From the NCBI RefSeq assembly GCF_014199215.1, contig NZ_JACIJC010000001.1, positions 181,001 through 245,000 on the forward strand: a stretch of 64,000 nucleotides of DNA, given 5' to 3'. The stretch's first letter is position 1. Each line of letters opens with the position of its first letter. Shown here piece after piece: positions 7,971-17,444 of the stretch. This DNA comes from Sphingobium boeckii. GTDB taxonomy: Bacteria > Pseudomonadota > Alphaproteobacteria > Sphingomonadales > Sphingomonadaceae. Position numbers and translations under genes: made by a program. A model generated the notes under the pieces. That model was not told where the DNA came from. It ran no database searches and worked only from the letters and a program-made list of their open reading frames with translations.

Positions 7971-10900
7971 GGCTCGTCTCCGTATCGCTGCCGGGCGCGG
8001 GTTCATTGGCGGCATGGGGGCGTGCCTTCGAAAGCCACCTGCGGATCGCGAGATAGAAAAGCGGAATGAAGAAGATACCGAGCAATGTCGCCGCGATCAT
8101 CCCGCCGACCACGCCGGTGCCCACCGCGACCCGGCCGGCCGCGCCCGCGCCGGTGGCGATGAACAGCGGGATCATGCCGCCCACAAAGGCAAGCGAGGTC
8201 ATGATGATCGGCCGGAGCCGGAGCTTGACCGCTTCGAGTGTGGCATCGAGCGGGCTCATCCCCTCGGCTTCCTTCTCGATCGCGAATTCCACGATCAGGA
8301 TCGCATTCTTCGCTGCCAGCCCGATGATCGTGATCAGCCCGACGTTGAAATACACGTCGGCGGAAAGCCCGCGCATCATCGTGAACAGAATTGATCCCAG
8401 CATACCGAGCGGCACGACCAGCAGAACCGCCACGGGCACCGCCCAGCTTTCATACAGCGCCGCCAGCAGCAGAAAAACCACGATCAGCGAAAGGCCCAGC
8501 AGCATTCCGATCTGTCCGCCGGACTGCTTTTCCTCATAGGAAACGCCGGTCCATTCAAACGCGAATCCGGGCGGAAGTTCGGCGGCAAGCCTTTCCATTT
8601 CATTCATGGCCTCGCCCGTCGAACGACCGGGTGCGCCCATTCCGGAAATGGTCATGGAAGGATAGCCATTATAGCGTTGAAGCTGCTGCGCGCCCGAGGC
8701 CCAATCGACCTGGGTGAACGCGCCGAACGGCACCATTTCGCCCTCCGCATTGCGCACTTTGAGATCGAGCACGTCCTGCGGCGTCATGCGATAGGGTGAG
8801 TCGGCCTGCAGCAAAACGCGCAGGATGCGGCCATCCCGGCTGAAGTCATTCGCATAAGCGCTGCCAAAGGCGATCGCGAGCGTGCCATTCACGTCACCGA
8901 TCGAGAGACCCAGTGCACGCGCCTTGATCCGATCGATCAGCACGCGAAGCTGCGGCGCATCCTCCTGGCCTTCGGGGCGGACGCCCGCGAGAATTGGGCT
9001 CTGGCTGGCCGCGCCGAGCAATTGATTGCGCGCCTGCACCAGCGCGGCATTGCCATTGCCGCCCACATCTTCGAGCTTGAAGGTGAAGCCGCTGGCGATG
9101 CCCAGTTCGGCGATGGCAGGCGGATTGAGCGCAAACACCATGGCTTCCTTGATGCCCATGAAGGTGCCCATCGCCTTGCCGACCAGCGTATCCGAGCTGT
9201 TTTCCTTGCCCGGCCGCTCTTCCCACGGCTTAAGCGTGGCGAACATCATCCCGTTGGACTGGCCCTGACCGAAAAAGCTGAAGCCGCGGATAACGAAGAG
9301 ATTTTCCAGGATCGTCTGCTGACCATAGAATTGCTTGACCTGTTCGATCGCGGTTTCGGTGCGGGCCTTTGTGGAGCCCGGCGGTGCCTGAACCACCGTG
9401 ATCACCGTCCCCTGATCTTCGGCCGGCAGGAAGCCGCCAGGCAGGCGCGTGAACAGGATCGCGGTCACCCCGACCATCGCCACGAAGATGAACAGCCAGC
9501 GCACGGGACGGGATAGAATCTTCCCGACCACGCCCTGATAACGATCCGTGGTCCGGCCAAACCAGCGATTGAATCCGCCGAAGAATCGGCTGGAGACGCG
9601 GTTGAGGCGGGTATCCTCGCGCTCGCTTTCCGGTGTGTGCGGCTGAAGGAAGGTGGCGCATAAGGCGGGCGTCAGCGTGAGCGCCAATATGGCGGAAAAG
9701 CCGATCGAGACGATCAGGGTGACCGAGAACTGCCGATAGATCGCACCGGTCGAGCCCGGGAAAAAGGCCATGGGAACGAACACCGCCATCAGCACCAGCG
9801 TGATGCCCACGATGGCGCTGGTGATCTGGCTCATCGCCTTCACCGTCGCGTCATGAGGGGACAGATGCTCTTCGGCCATGATCCGTTCGACATTCTCGAT
9901 CACCACGATGGCGTCATCCACGAGGATGCCAATGGCGAGCACCATCGCGAAGAGCGACAGCACATTGATCGAAAACCCGAAAATCCACAGGCCGAGGCAC
10001 GCGCCGGCGATTGCGATGGGCACCACGATGGTGGGGATGATCGTCGCGCGCCAATTCTGCAGAAACAGGAACATGACGAGGAACACGAGCACCATGGCTT
10101 CGATCAGTGTCTTTACCACTTCGCTGATCGAGGTCGTGATGAACGGCGTGGTGTCATAGGGAATGGACCAGCTTATATCCTGCGGAAAGCTCTTGCCGAG
10201 CTCGGCCATGCGATCCCTGATGCCCTGGGCGGTGGCCAGCGCATTGGAGCCCGGCGTCAATTGCACCGCGATGCCGGCCACCGGTTTTCCGTTCAGCTCC
10301 GTATCGAAGAGATAGCTTTGCGCGCCGAGTTCGACGCGCGCGACATCGCCCAATGTCACCGCGGAGCCGTCAGAATTGGCGCGCAGGATGATTCCGGCAA
10401 ATTGCTCGGGCGTGCTGAAACGGCTCTGGGTGAGAATGGTGGCGTTGATTTCCGAACCGCCCGAGATCGGCAAATCCGCAATCTGTCCGCCGGGGCTCTG
10501 GCTATTCTGCTCCTGAACCGCCGCCAGCGCTTCCGCCGCGGACAGCTTGTAATTGGCCAGCTTCTGGGGATCGAGCCAGATCCTCATCGCATAGGATGAA
10601 CCAAACACCTGGATATTGCCGACGCCGTTCACGCGCCGCAATTCGTCCACCACGCGGCTGCTCGCAAAATTGCCCAGTTCGAGCTGGCCGGTCTGACCCG
10701 ATTTCGAACCCAGCGCGATCACCATGAGGAAGCTTGAATTGGCTTCCTGCACGGGAATGCCCTGACGCCGGACCTCTTCGGGCAGACGCTGTTCGACCAG
10801 CGTCAGCCGATTCTGGACATCCATCTGCGCCTTGTCGATATCGGTGCCGTTCTTGAACGTGACGTTGATCGAGGCGGTGCCGTTCGAATTGCTGGTGGAG

Positions 10901-11139
10901 GCCATGTAGAGAAAGCCCTCGACCCCGTTAAGCTCCTGCTCGATCACCTGGGTGACATTCTGCTCCAGCGTGGCGGCGTCAGCACCCGGATAGGTCGCGC
11001 TGATGGTGAGCGATGGCGGCGCCACCGAAGGATATTGCTCGATCGGCAAGGCCTGCAGCGTCAATAGTCCGGCCAGCGCGATGCACAGCGCAACCACCCA
11101 GGCGAATATGGGCCGGTCGATAAAGAAGCGGGGGCTCAT
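7963..11139 (-). CDS. RND multidrug efflux pump, HAE1 family (AcrB/MexB-like)
   Basis: 1058 residues, the usual length for hydrophobe/amphiphile RND pumps. It begins MSPRFFIDRPIFAWVVALCIALAGLL, shows the large periplasmic loops, and carries the proton-relay Asp pair in helix 4 (AIGILVDDAIVVIENVERIM). The second half has the GLAAKNAILIVEFA helix. It works in the inner membrane as a proton-driven trimer with the adaptor encoded 12 bases upstream and the outer-membrane channel encoded downstream with overlap. The operon is read away from a divergent TetR regulator, so expression is probably relieved when that regulator binds a ligand. The drug range cannot be predicted. Confidence 0.96.
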   Translation of the reverse strand: MSPRFFIDRPIFAWVVALCIALAGLLTLQALPIEQYPSVAPPSLTISATYPGADAATLEQNVTQVIEQELNGVEGFLYMASTSNSNGTASINVTFKNGTDIDKAQMDVQNRLTLVEQRLPEEVRRQGIPVQEANSSFLMVIALGSKSGQTGQLELGNFASSRVVDELRRVNGVGNIQVFGSSYAMRIWLDPQKLANYKLSAAEALAAVQEQNSQSPGGQIADLPISGGSEINATILTQSRFSTPEQFAGIILRANSDGSAVTLGDVARVELGAQSYLFDTELNGKPVAGIAVQLTPGSNALATAQGIRDRMAELGKSFPQDISWSIPYDTTPFITTSISEVVKTLIEAMVLVFLVMFLFLQNWRATIIPTIVVPIAIAGACLGLWIFGFSINVLSLFAMVLAIGILVDDAIVVIENVERIMAEEHLSPHDATVKAMSQITSAIVGITLVLMAVFVPMAFFPGSTGAIYRQFSVTLIVSIGFSAILALTLTPALCATFLQPHTPESEREDTRLNRVSSRFFGGFNRWFGRTTDRYQGVVGKILSRPVRWLFIFVAMVGVTAILFTRLPGGFLPAEDQGTVITVVQAPPGSTKARTETAIEQVKQFYGQQTILENLFVIRGFSFFGQGQSNGMMFATLKPWEERPGKENSSDTLVGKAMGTFMGIKEAMVFALNPPAIAELGIASGFTFKLEDVGGNGNAALVQARNQLLGAASQSPILAGVRPEGQEDAPQLRVLIDRIKARALGLSIGDVNGTLAIAFGSAYANDFSRDGRILRVLLQADSPYRMTPQDVLDLKVRNAEGEMVPFGAFTQVDWASGAQQLQRYNGYPSMTISGMGAPGRSTGEAMNEMERLAAELPPGFAFEWTGVSYEEKQSGGQIGMLLGLSLIVVFLLLAALYESWAVPVAVLLVVPLGMLGSILFTMMRGLSADVYFNVGLITIIGLAAKNAILIVEFAIEKEAEGMSPLDATLEAVKLRLRPIIMTSLAFVGGMIPLFIATGAGAAGRVAVGTGVVGGMIAATLLGIFFIPLFYLAIRRWLSKARPHAANEPAPGSDTETSHA

Positions 11140-11151
11140 GTTTGGCCGTCC

Positions 11152-12315
11152 TTAACGCGAGGGGGCCGGTTGGGCTTTGGCGGCGGCTGGCTTTGCGATG
11201 CGGACGGCCTGACCCGGCGCAACCTTTTGCAGGCCCGCCACGATCACGCGGTCCCCCGGCTTCAGCCCATCGAGAATGACCCATTTATCGCCCTGGAGAT
11301 CGCCCAGCCTGACTGGCTTGGCGAGCACCTTGCCGTCGGGGCCGACCACCATCACCGAGGCCGCCTGCCCCGTGATCTGCACCGCGCGCTGCGGGATCAA
11401 TATGCCGTCCGGGCGGGTGCCGGCATGGATGCGTGCGCGCACGAACTGGCCCGGGAGCAGTGTCTGCCCCGGATTGGCGAATTCGGCGCGGAGGGCGGCG
11501 GTGCCGGTGGCCTCGTCGATCGAGAGATCGAGAAAATCGAGATGACCCACGACGGGCGAAGGTGTGCCATCTTCCAGCACGAGCTGGACCTCGACCCGGC
11601 CGAGCGTGGGTATGGAGAGCTTGCCGGACGCCATGTTCCGCCGGATTTCCAGCAGGTCCGAGCTGGATTGGGAGAAGTTCACATAGATGCGGTCGATCTG
11701 TTCGATCGTGGTGAGCAATGTGCCGCCCGATGCGCTGACCAAAGCGCCCTCGGTGACCTGCGCGCGGCCGACGCGTCCGGAAATGGGGGCCGTCACGGTC
11801 GAATAACCGAGGTTCAGCCGCGCCGATTCGAGCTGCGCGCGCGCCAGCGATACGTCAGCCTGAGCGGTGCGCTGCTGCGCGACTGCGGCGTCATATTCCT
11901 GCTTGCTGATCGCCTGATCCGCCACCAGCCCCTGATAGCGGCTGACCACTTGCCCAGCGTTGGCGGCGGTTGCCTGCGCGCGTTCAAGCTGCGCCAGCAC
12001 GGCGTTTGAACTGGCGCGCAACTGGCGCGGGTCGATCTGGAACAGCCCCTTGCCCGCCGCGACGTCACTGCCTTCATCATACAGCCGCGCCTCGATGATA
12101 CCATCAACGCGCGCGCGCACTTCGGATGTGCGATAGGCTTGGATGCGCCCCGGCAATTCGATCACATTGGGAATGGATTGCGCCTGCACGGTGACAATCC
12201 CCACCTCGGGCGGCGGGGGCGCTGCGGGGGGTTCCGCTCCGCAGGCCGCCAGCACGAGGGGCAAGGCACAAATTGCCGAAAGGGCGAGACGGCGAACGCG
12301 GCTCATAGATTTCAT
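11152..12315 (-). CDS. RND efflux periplasmic adaptor subunit (AcrA/MexA-like)
   Basis: A lipoprotein of about 387 residues with signal RRLALSAICALPLVLAACG (lipobox LAAC). The start is either the ATG at 12315 or the ATG at 12306; an AAGGA lies just upstream of both. The membrane fusion protein order is clear: beta-barrel/lipoyl part (VRARVDGIIEARLYDEGSDVAAGKGLFQIDP), a coiled-coil hairpin (YQGLVADQAISKQEYDAAVAQQ), then the second lipoyl half (LGYSTVTAPISGRVGRAQVTEGALV) and the membrane-proximal domain. It is the first gene of the efflux operon and bridges the inner-membrane pump and outer-membrane channel. Confidence 0.95.
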   Translation of the reverse strand: MKSMSRVRRLALSAICALPLVLAACGAEPPAAPPPPEVGIVTVQAQSIPNVIELPGRIQAYRTSEVRARVDGIIEARLYDEGSDVAAGKGLFQIDPRQLRASSNAVLAQLERAQATAANAGQVVSRYQGLVADQAISKQEYDAAVAQQRTAQADVSLARAQLESARLNLGYSTVTAPISGRVGRAQVTEGALVSASGGTLLTTIEQIDRIYVNFSQSSSDLLEIRRNMASGKLSIPTLGRVEVQLVLEDGTPSPVVGHLDFLDLSIDEATGTAALRAEFANPGQTLLPGQFVRARIHAGTRPDGILIPQRAVQITGQAASVMVVGPDGKVLAKPVRLGDLQGDKWVILDGLKPGDRVIVAGLQKVAPGQAVRIAKPAAAKAQPAPSR

Positions 12316-12371
12316 GTTCCTTGGCACCGGCGCGCAGAATTGCTGCACCGCAACAGTGAATGGACTTGGCG

Positions 12372-12392
12372 TGTAATGTAACGTACATTACA
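12372..12392. promoter_or_regulatory. Palindromic operator between tetR-type gene and efflux operon
   Basis: TGTAATGT (12372-12379) and its exact reverse complement ACATTACA (12385-12392) are separated by 5 bases. The palindrome sits in the middle of the 117-base divergent gap. A TTGACT that could be a -35 box of the efflux promoter abuts it on the reverse strand (12392-12397). It is the likely binding site of the TetR-family protein encoded next to it. Confidence 0.75.
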
Positions 12393-12432
12393 GTCAAGGT
12401 TGAAAAGAAGAAATCGGCCGGGAGGGGCAAAG

Positions 12433-13071
12433 TTGGAATTGAACATCATGGTCGAACCAATCTCAGCCGAGCCAGCGGATAGCCGCCGGGAAGATCGCCG
12501 CCTGGCGATTATCGACGCTGCCGAAGCCCTGTTTATCGAGCAGGGGTTCGAACGTACCAGCGTGGCCGCAATTATCAAGAAATCGGGCGGCTCGCTCGCG
12601 ACGGTCTATGATCTTTTTGGCAACAAGCACGGCCTGCTGCGGGCGGTTGCCCAACACCGGCGCAAAGGCGCGATGGATCAGATCGGGTGCATCGCCTGCG
12701 AGATGGACTCCTGCGCGGCGATGCTCACCCTCTATGCGCATCGGCTCTATGAGCATCTCACCGCACCGCGCTCGCTGGCCCTGATCAGGATGGCGATCAC
12801 CGAATCGCTGCGCGATCCCGAATTCGGCCGTGAATTCCATCGCGAGGTGCATATGACCGTGGTGCACGAGCTTGCCGCCGCCTTCGCGGCCTGGGTCCGC
12901 GAAGGCCGGGCGGAAATAGATGATCCGGAAGCCGCCGCCGAACTGTTCCTGGCGACGGTCATCGGCGATGCTTTGTTCAGGGCCATGGCCGACGTTGAAT
13001 CCGCATCGATGAATGCAGACCAGCTCGATTGGCGACTCGCCCCTTTCCTGAGCTATTTCAAGCTGCGCTGA
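12433..13071 (+). CDS. TetR/AcrR-family transcriptional regulator of the efflux operon
   Basis: The frame opens at a TTG at 12400, but a GGAGG at 12421-12425 points to the TTG at 12433 or the ATG at 12448 as the start. The product is about 210 residues. The N-terminal helix-turn-helix is clear: RLAIIDAAEALFIEQGFERTSVAAIIKKSGGSLATVYDLFGNKHGLLRAV. The C-terminal half is the ligand-binding, dimerising domain, with the AcrR-type TetR C-terminal pattern (PRSLALIRMAITESLRDPEFGREF). It is divergent from the RND efflux operon and separated from it by a palindromic operator, so it probably represses that operon and perhaps itself. Confidence 0.92.
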   Translation: MELNIMVEPISAEPADSRREDRRLAIIDAAEALFIEQGFERTSVAAIIKKSGGSLATVYDLFGNKHGLLRAVAQHRRKGAMDQIGCIACEMDSCAAMLTLYAHRLYEHLTAPRSLALIRMAITESLRDPEFGREFHREVHMTVVHELAAAFAAWVREGRAEIDDPEAAAELFLATVIGDALFRAMADVESASMNADQLDWRLAPFLSYFKLR

Positions 13072-13077
13072 TCGCGC

Positions 13078-13917
13078 TCAATCCCGCAGAAGATCGTTGA
13101 TTGAGGTCTTTGAGCGGGTCTGCGCATCGACGCGCTTCACGATCACCGCGCAGGACAGGCTTGGTCCCGGCGTGCCATCGGGCAGCGGTTTGCCGGGCAG
13201 CGCGCCGGGCACGACGACGGAATAAGGCGGCACATGCCCGGTGAAGATCTCGCCGGTGGCACGATCGACGATCTTGGTGGTGGATGTGATGAACACGCCC
13301 ATCGACAGGACCGATCCCTGCCCCACGATCACGCCTTCCACCACTTCGGACCGCGCGCCGATGAAGCAGTCATCCTCGATGATCACCGGATTGCCCTGAA
13401 GCGGTTCGAGCACGCCGCCAAGGCCAACGCCGCCCGAAAGATGCACATTCTTGCCGACCTGCGCGCAACTGCCCACGGTGACCCAGGTATCGACCATCGT
13501 GCCTTCGCCCACATAGGCACCGATGTTGACGAAGCTCGGCATCAGGATCGCGCCCTTGGCGATGAACGAACCCCGGCGCACGACGCTGCCCGGCACGGCG
13601 CGAAAGCCTGCGGCGCGAAACTGCGCTTCATCCCAGCCGGTGAATTTCGAAGGCACCTTGTCCCACCAGCTCGTGCCGCCCGGTCCGCCGGGGATCATCG
13701 CATTGTCGTTCAGCCGGAAAGACAGCAGAACGGCTTTTTTCAGCCACTGGTTCACCGTCCAGGAATCGCCCTGCTTTTCGGCGACCCGGGCGTCGCCCGA
13801 ATCAAGCGCCAGCAGCGCCGTTTCCACCGCATCGCGGATTTCGCCCTTGGTGTCGAAACCCAGCGTGTCGCGCGCATCCCATGCTGCCTCGATCACAGTC
13901 TGCAATTGCGCGCTCAT
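13078..13917 (-). CDS. dapD: 2,3,4,5-tetrahydropyridine-2,6-dicarboxylate N-succinyltransferase
   Basis: 279 residues, the standard DapD length. It transfers succinyl from succinyl-CoA to tetrahydrodipicolinate in the succinylase branch of lysine and meso-diaminopimelate synthesis, in the cytosol. Typical features are [25 protein letters not shown], the left-handed beta-helix hexapeptide region ([42 protein letters not shown]) and [17 protein letters not shown]. Its start overlaps the stop of the upstream nucleotidase gene by 4 bases (ATGA at 13914-13917), so the two are translated together. Confidence 0.97.
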   Translation of the reverse strand: MSAQLQTVIEAAWDARDTLGFDTKGEIRDAVETALLALDSGDARVAEKQGDSWTVNQWLKKAVLLSFRLNDNAMIPGGPGGTSWWDKVPSKFTGWDEAQFRAAGFRAVPGSVVRRGSFIAKGAILMPSFVNIGAYVGEGTMVDTWVTVGSCAQVGKNVHLSGGVGLGGVLEPLQGNPVIIEDDCFIGARSEVVEGVIVGQGSVLSMGVFITSTTKIVDRATGEIFTGHVPPYSVVVPGALPGKPLPDGTPGPSLSCAVIVKRVDAQTRSKTSINDLLRD

Positions 13918-14588
13918 GCTTCTTCCTTTTCCTGAATCAGTCTCAGCCAGGCGCCGAGTTCGGCAGCCTCATAGTCAATCATGTCGCTCTGAACACCCTC
14001 GGTGCCCAATTCGGATCCATTGTTGATCCATACGGTGGCCATGCCGATCCTTTTGGCAGGGACCAGATTGCGCGCCATATCTTCCACAAACAGCGATTCC
14101 GCAGGATCGATCTCCAGCACCTCGCACATCCGCGCATAACCTGCTTCCAGCGGCTTGGGCCGGTAATCCAGCCTGTGGATGTCGTAGATCGTGTCGAACA
14201 GGCCGTGCAGGCCCAGCGCTTCCAGCACGCGGGCGGCATAGCTCGCGTCGCCATTGGTGAAAACGATGCGCCGCCCCGGCAGCCGTTCGATGCGCGCGAT
14301 CATCTCCAGATCCGGAGAGAGCCGATCGAGCGGGATATCATGCACGAAATCGAGAAAATGATGCGGATCGACGCCATGTTCGGCCATCAAGCCCGCCAGC
14401 GTGGTGCCATGGTGACGGAAATAATCCTTCTGCACTTTGCGCGCCGCAACGGCATCCAGCGTGAGCAGATCGGCGATATAGGCACCCATCTTCTCATCGA
14501 TCAGCGCGAACAGATTTGCGCCGGGCGGATAGAGTGTATTGTCCAGATCGAAAATCCAGTTACGGATGTGGGCGAGTGCGTCGATCAT
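13914..14588 (-). CDS. Pyrimidine 5'-nucleotidase (HAD superfamily)
   Basis: 224 residues of the SDT1/YjjG-like group of HAD hydrolases. Motif I is [11 protein letters not shown] with the nucleophile Asp; motif II is IVFTNGD; motif III is the Lys in YRPKPLE; motif IV is [15 protein letters not shown]. The family removes phosphate from nucleoside monophosphates such as UMP and CMP. It is the first gene of a two-gene unit with dapD, an arrangement I recall from other alphaproteobacteria, though no functional link to lysine synthesis is evident. Its upstream region faces the S8 protease gene. Confidence 0.9.
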   Translation of the reverse strand: MIDALAHIRNWIFDLDNTLYPPGANLFALIDEKMGAYIADLLTLDAVAARKVQKDYFRHHGTTLAGLMAEHGVDPHHFLDFVHDIPLDRLSPDLEMIARIERLPGRRIVFTNGDASYAARVLEALGLHGLFDTIYDIHRLDYRPKPLEAGYARMCEVLEIDPAESLFVEDMARNLVPAKRIGMATVWINNGSELGTEGVQSDMIDYEAAELGAWLRLIQEKEEA

Positions 14589-14693
14589 GGCTCAAAGCCT
14601 GTATCGGCAGAGAAAAAATTCGGCAATGCTTCGAATGTTAACCACGTTATAAGCTGCGCCGGATATGGCCGGACATTGCCAAAAGGCGGGTCG

Positions 14694-16982
14694 ATGAAGT
14701 CGCGTAAAACAAGGGTGGCGATATTGGGAGCGGTGGCTCCGCTTGCGCTGTCGCTCGCAGCCTGCGGCGGCGGAGGGGGCGGCGTGAACAGCACACCGAC
14801 ACCCACGCCTACGCCTACGCCCACCCCCACTCCGACTCCGACACCCACCCCCACGCCGACCTCGGATAATTTCGTGACGGCGGAATATAGCCGCTCCAAT
14901 GGCGTGACCAGCGCCAAGGCGATTGCGGCCTATCAGGCGGGCGCGACCGGCGCCGGGGTGACCGCAGCCGTGATCGACAGCGGAATCAATCCCGCCAGCC
15001 CGGAATTCACGGGACGTATTCTGGCCGCGTCTACCGATACGGCGGGATCGCGCGGCCTGGGTGATGACGATGGCCATGGCACCGCGGTCGCGGCGACGAT
15101 CGCCGCGGCCAAGAATGACAGCGGAATGCACGGCGTCGCTTTCAACGCCAGCCTCCTGATCGCACGGTCAGACACGCCGGGAAGCTGCACCGACACCAGC
15201 GGTCCTGTGGACGAGCAAGGTTGCCAGCATCCCGATAGCGCGATCGCGCGCGGCGTCGATCTGGCGGTGACGAACAATGCGCGGGTCATCAATATTTCCC
15301 TCGGGGGCTCGGCCGCGAACGCCCAGTTGCGGGCCGCGATCAGCCGCGCCACGGCGGCAGGGATCGTGATCGTGATTTCCGCGGGCAATGATTCCGATCC
15401 CAATCCCGATCCTTTGGCTGCGGTGGCACTGGATTCGGTGGCGCGCGGGCTTGTGATCATCGCGGGCGCGGTGGATGGCAATGATCAGATCGCCAGCTTC
15501 AGCAATCGTGCAGGCACGGGCGCCAGCCAATATCTGGCGGCGCTGGGCGTGCGGGTGCGCACCGTGGACAATGTGGAGCAGCAGGTGCTCTATACGGGCA
15601 CGTCCTTCTCCGCGCCGATCATCTCGGGCGCAGTCGCGCTGCTGGCCGAAGCGTTTCCCAATCTCACCGGCGCGCAGATCGTGCAATTGCTGTTCGCCAG
15701 CGCGCGTGACGCGGGCGATGCGGGCGTGGATGCAATCTATGGCCGGGGGTTGCTCGATATCGCGCGCGCGTTTCAGCCGCAGGGCCAGTTGTCGCTTGCG
15801 GGCAGCGCAATCATCGTGGCCGATGGCGTCAACGGCACCACATCAGCGCCGATGGGTGATGGCGGGCAGGGTGTCGCCGTCAACGCCGTGGTGCTGGACG
15901 ATTATGATCGCGCCTATGACGTCGATCTTTCGCGCACCGTCGGCCGATCCGCCCCCGGCTTTGCTCTGGGCGCTGCGCTTCAGCAACGTGGGCGTCATTT
16001 CGGCGCGGCCGGACCCGCCATGACGGTCTCGCTCTCGGTGGCTGACAATCGCTTTGCCCCCAATGCCGCGCCCCTGTTGCTCGATCCTAGGGAGGCGCGC
16101 GTCGCGCGGGCGACGGCGGGCTATATCGCCAGCCGGATCGATCCGGCCACGCAGATCGCACTGGGCCTCTCCACCAGCGCCGGGACGATCGCGGGGCAAT
16201 TGAAGGGCGAGACCGCGCCGTCTTTCCTCGTCGCCGACGATCCGGGCCGCACGATGGGGTTTCAGCGTGACGCCAAGACGGCATTCGCTATTCGGCATGA
16301 GATTGCCGGCTTCGGCATCACCGCTACGGCCGAGAATGGCGAGGCTTTGCTGTTTGAGGCGGACAGCCTGGGCGCGCTGCGCAACCGCTTCAGCCGTTAT
16401 GGCTATGATCGCATGTCGCTGGGCGTCGATCGGCGATGGGGTCGCCTGGCGCTGGGACTGGAAGCCAGCCGACTGGCGGAGAATAACAGCGTGTTGGGCG
16501 CGCATTTCAGCCCGGCGCTGGGTGGCAATGGCGCGACGAGCTGGTTTCTCGACTTGTCGGCCAGGGTTGAGGCCGGGCGCGGCTGGAGCGCGGGGGCCAT
16601 GATGCGCCAGGGGACCACGCGGCCGCGCGCGGGCGGGGCGCTCCGCACCAATGCGTTTTCGCTGGATATCGCCAAGGCGGCGGTCTTTTCGCTGAAGGAC
16701 AGTGTCGCGCTGCGCCTGGCCCAGCCGCTGCGCGTGTCGCATGGCGGGCTCGATCTGATGCTGCCGGTGGCCTATGATTATGAAACGCTGGTGACCACCT
16801 ATGGCATCCAGCGGCTCAATCTCGCGCCCAGTGGCCAGGAATTGAATGCCGAAGCGGCTTATACCCGCCCATGGGGTCGCGGTTGGATGACGGCCAATCT
16901 CTACTATCGCCGCGAACCCGGAAACCTTTATTATGCGCTCGACGATGTAGGCGCTGCACTCCGCTTCACGATGGGGTTTTAG
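14694..16982 (+). CDS. S8 (subtilisin-like) surface serine protease with C-terminal barrel-like domain
   Basis: The start at 14694 gives a signal with lipobox LSLAACG (Cys24); the frame runs further upstream but overlaps the divergent nucleotidase gene. The 762-residue protein has a Gly6 run, eleven Pro-Thr dipeptides (residues 35-56), then a subtilase domain with catalytic Asp95 (AAVIDSGINP), His128 (DGHGTAVAAT) and Ser304 (GTSFSAPIISG). After about residue 350 the sequence turns into alternating strands ending in Phe (VGAALRFTMGF), as in autotransporter beta-barrels. It is thus likely a surface-attached or self-secreting protease. Having both a lipobox and a barrel is unusual. The last four bases overlap the convergent sufA gene. 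Confidence 0.9.
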   Translation: MKSRKTRVAILGAVAPLALSLAACGGGGGGVNSTPTPTPTPTPTPTPTPTPTPTPTSDNFVTAEYSRSNGVTSAKAIAAYQAGATGAGVTAAVIDSGINPASPEFTGRILAASTDTAGSRGLGDDDGHGTAVAATIAAAKNDSGMHGVAFNASLLIARSDTPGSCTDTSGPVDEQGCQHPDSAIARGVDLAVTNNARVINISLGGSAANAQLRAAISRATAAGIVIVISAGNDSDPNPDPLAAVALDSVARGLVIIAGAVDGNDQIASFSNRAGTGASQYLAALGVRVRTVDNVEQQVLYTGTSFSAPIISGAVALLAEAFPNLTGAQIVQLLFASARDAGDAGVDAIYGRGLLDIARAFQPQGQLSLAGSAIIVADGVNGTTSAPMGDGGQGVAVNAVVLDDYDRAYDVDLSRTVGRSAPGFALGAALQQRGRHFGAAGPAMTVSLSVADNRFAPNAAPLLLDPREARVARATAGYIASRIDPATQIALGLSTSAGTIAGQLKGETAPSFLVADDPGRTMGFQRDAKTAFAIRHEIAGFGITATAENGEALLFEADSLGALRNRFSRYGYDRMSLGVDRRWGRLALGLEASRLAENNSVLGAHFSPALGGNGATSWFLDLSARVEAGRGWSAGAMMRQGTTRPRAGGALRTNAFSLDIAKAAVFSLKDSVALRLAQPLRVSHGGLDLMLPVAYDYETLVTTYGIQRLNLAPSGQELNAEAAYTRPWGRGWMTANLYYRREPGNLYYALDDVGAALRFTMGF
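14796..14861 (+). repeat. Pro-Thr codon repeat (11 units of 6 bases)
   Basis: Eleven tandem CCN-ACN units encode the (PT)11 linker of the S8 protease. Third positions vary, so the protein repeat is kept by selection or recent expansion rather than by perfect DNA identity. Confidence 0.9.
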
Positions 16983-17332
16983 ACCGTAAAGCTCTCGCCG
17001 CAGCCGCACGCGCCCTTGGCGTTGGGATTGGTGAAGACGAACCCGGCCGTGAAATCATCCTCCACCCAGTCCATTGTCGATCCGATGAGATAGAGGATCG
17101 ATCCGCCATCCACGAAGAATGTGCCGCCCGGCGTTTCGATCTTTTCGTCGAACGCCACGGCCTCGGTGACATAATCCACCGAATAGGCGAGGCCGGAGCA
17201 GCCGCGCCGCGGCGTGGAGAGCTTCACGCCGATCGCGTCGGCGGGTGCCTTCGTCATCAGATCGGCAATGCGCTGCTCGGCCGAGGGGGTCAGCGTCAGC
17301 GCGGCGGGGCGGGTGCGGGTGGTCGTGTTCAT
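16979..17332 (-). CDS. sufA: Fe-S cluster A-type carrier
   Basis: 117 residues of the HesB/IscA/ErpA family. The three cluster-binding cysteines are present: one in TPRRGCSGLAY and two in the C-terminal CGCGESFTV. A-type carriers receive [Fe-S] clusters from the SufBCD scaffold and hand them to target enzymes. It is the last gene of the suf operon, after sufT, from which it is separated by a 112-base gap holding a long inverted repeat. The ATG at 17332 has AGGATAGAG upstream. The end overlaps the convergent protease gene by 4 bases. Confidence 0.93.
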   Translation of the reverse strand: MNTTTRTRPAALTLTPSAEQRIADLMTKAPADAIGVKLSTPRRGCSGLAYSVDYVTEAVAFDEKIETPGGTFFVDGGSILYLIGSTMDWVEDDFTAGFVFTNPNAKGACGCGESFTV

Positions 17333-17348
17333 ATCGCTCTATCCTATC

Positions 17349-17421
17349 CCGTTTGTCCCGAGCGAAGTCGAGGGACGTTGGAACTGTCACCACGTCCCTC
17401 GACTTCGTTCGAGACAAACGG
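17349..17421. repeat. Inverted repeat between sufT and sufA (family A)
   Basis: Two 29-base arms, 17349-17377 and 17393-17421, are reverse complements with two mismatches, around a 15-base loop. The arms share the core CGAGCGNAGTCGAG with copies at 19139-19212 and 20859-20931. Confidence 0.9.
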
Positions 17422-17444
17422 CTAAATATCAGCTCGATGATGCT

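Noticed and set aside
13881..14693. N-terminal extension of the S8 protease
   Set aside because: It is opposite the nucleotidase gene, and the lipoprotein signal begins at 14694.
14589..14693. Riboswitch between the nucleotidase and protease genes
   Set aside because: The 105-base gap has no recognised riboswitch core; it is a normal divergent promoter region.
15843..17009. 388-codon reverse frame
   Set aside because: It lies opposite the S8 protease gene, which has clear catalytic motifs; composition is typical of shadow frames.
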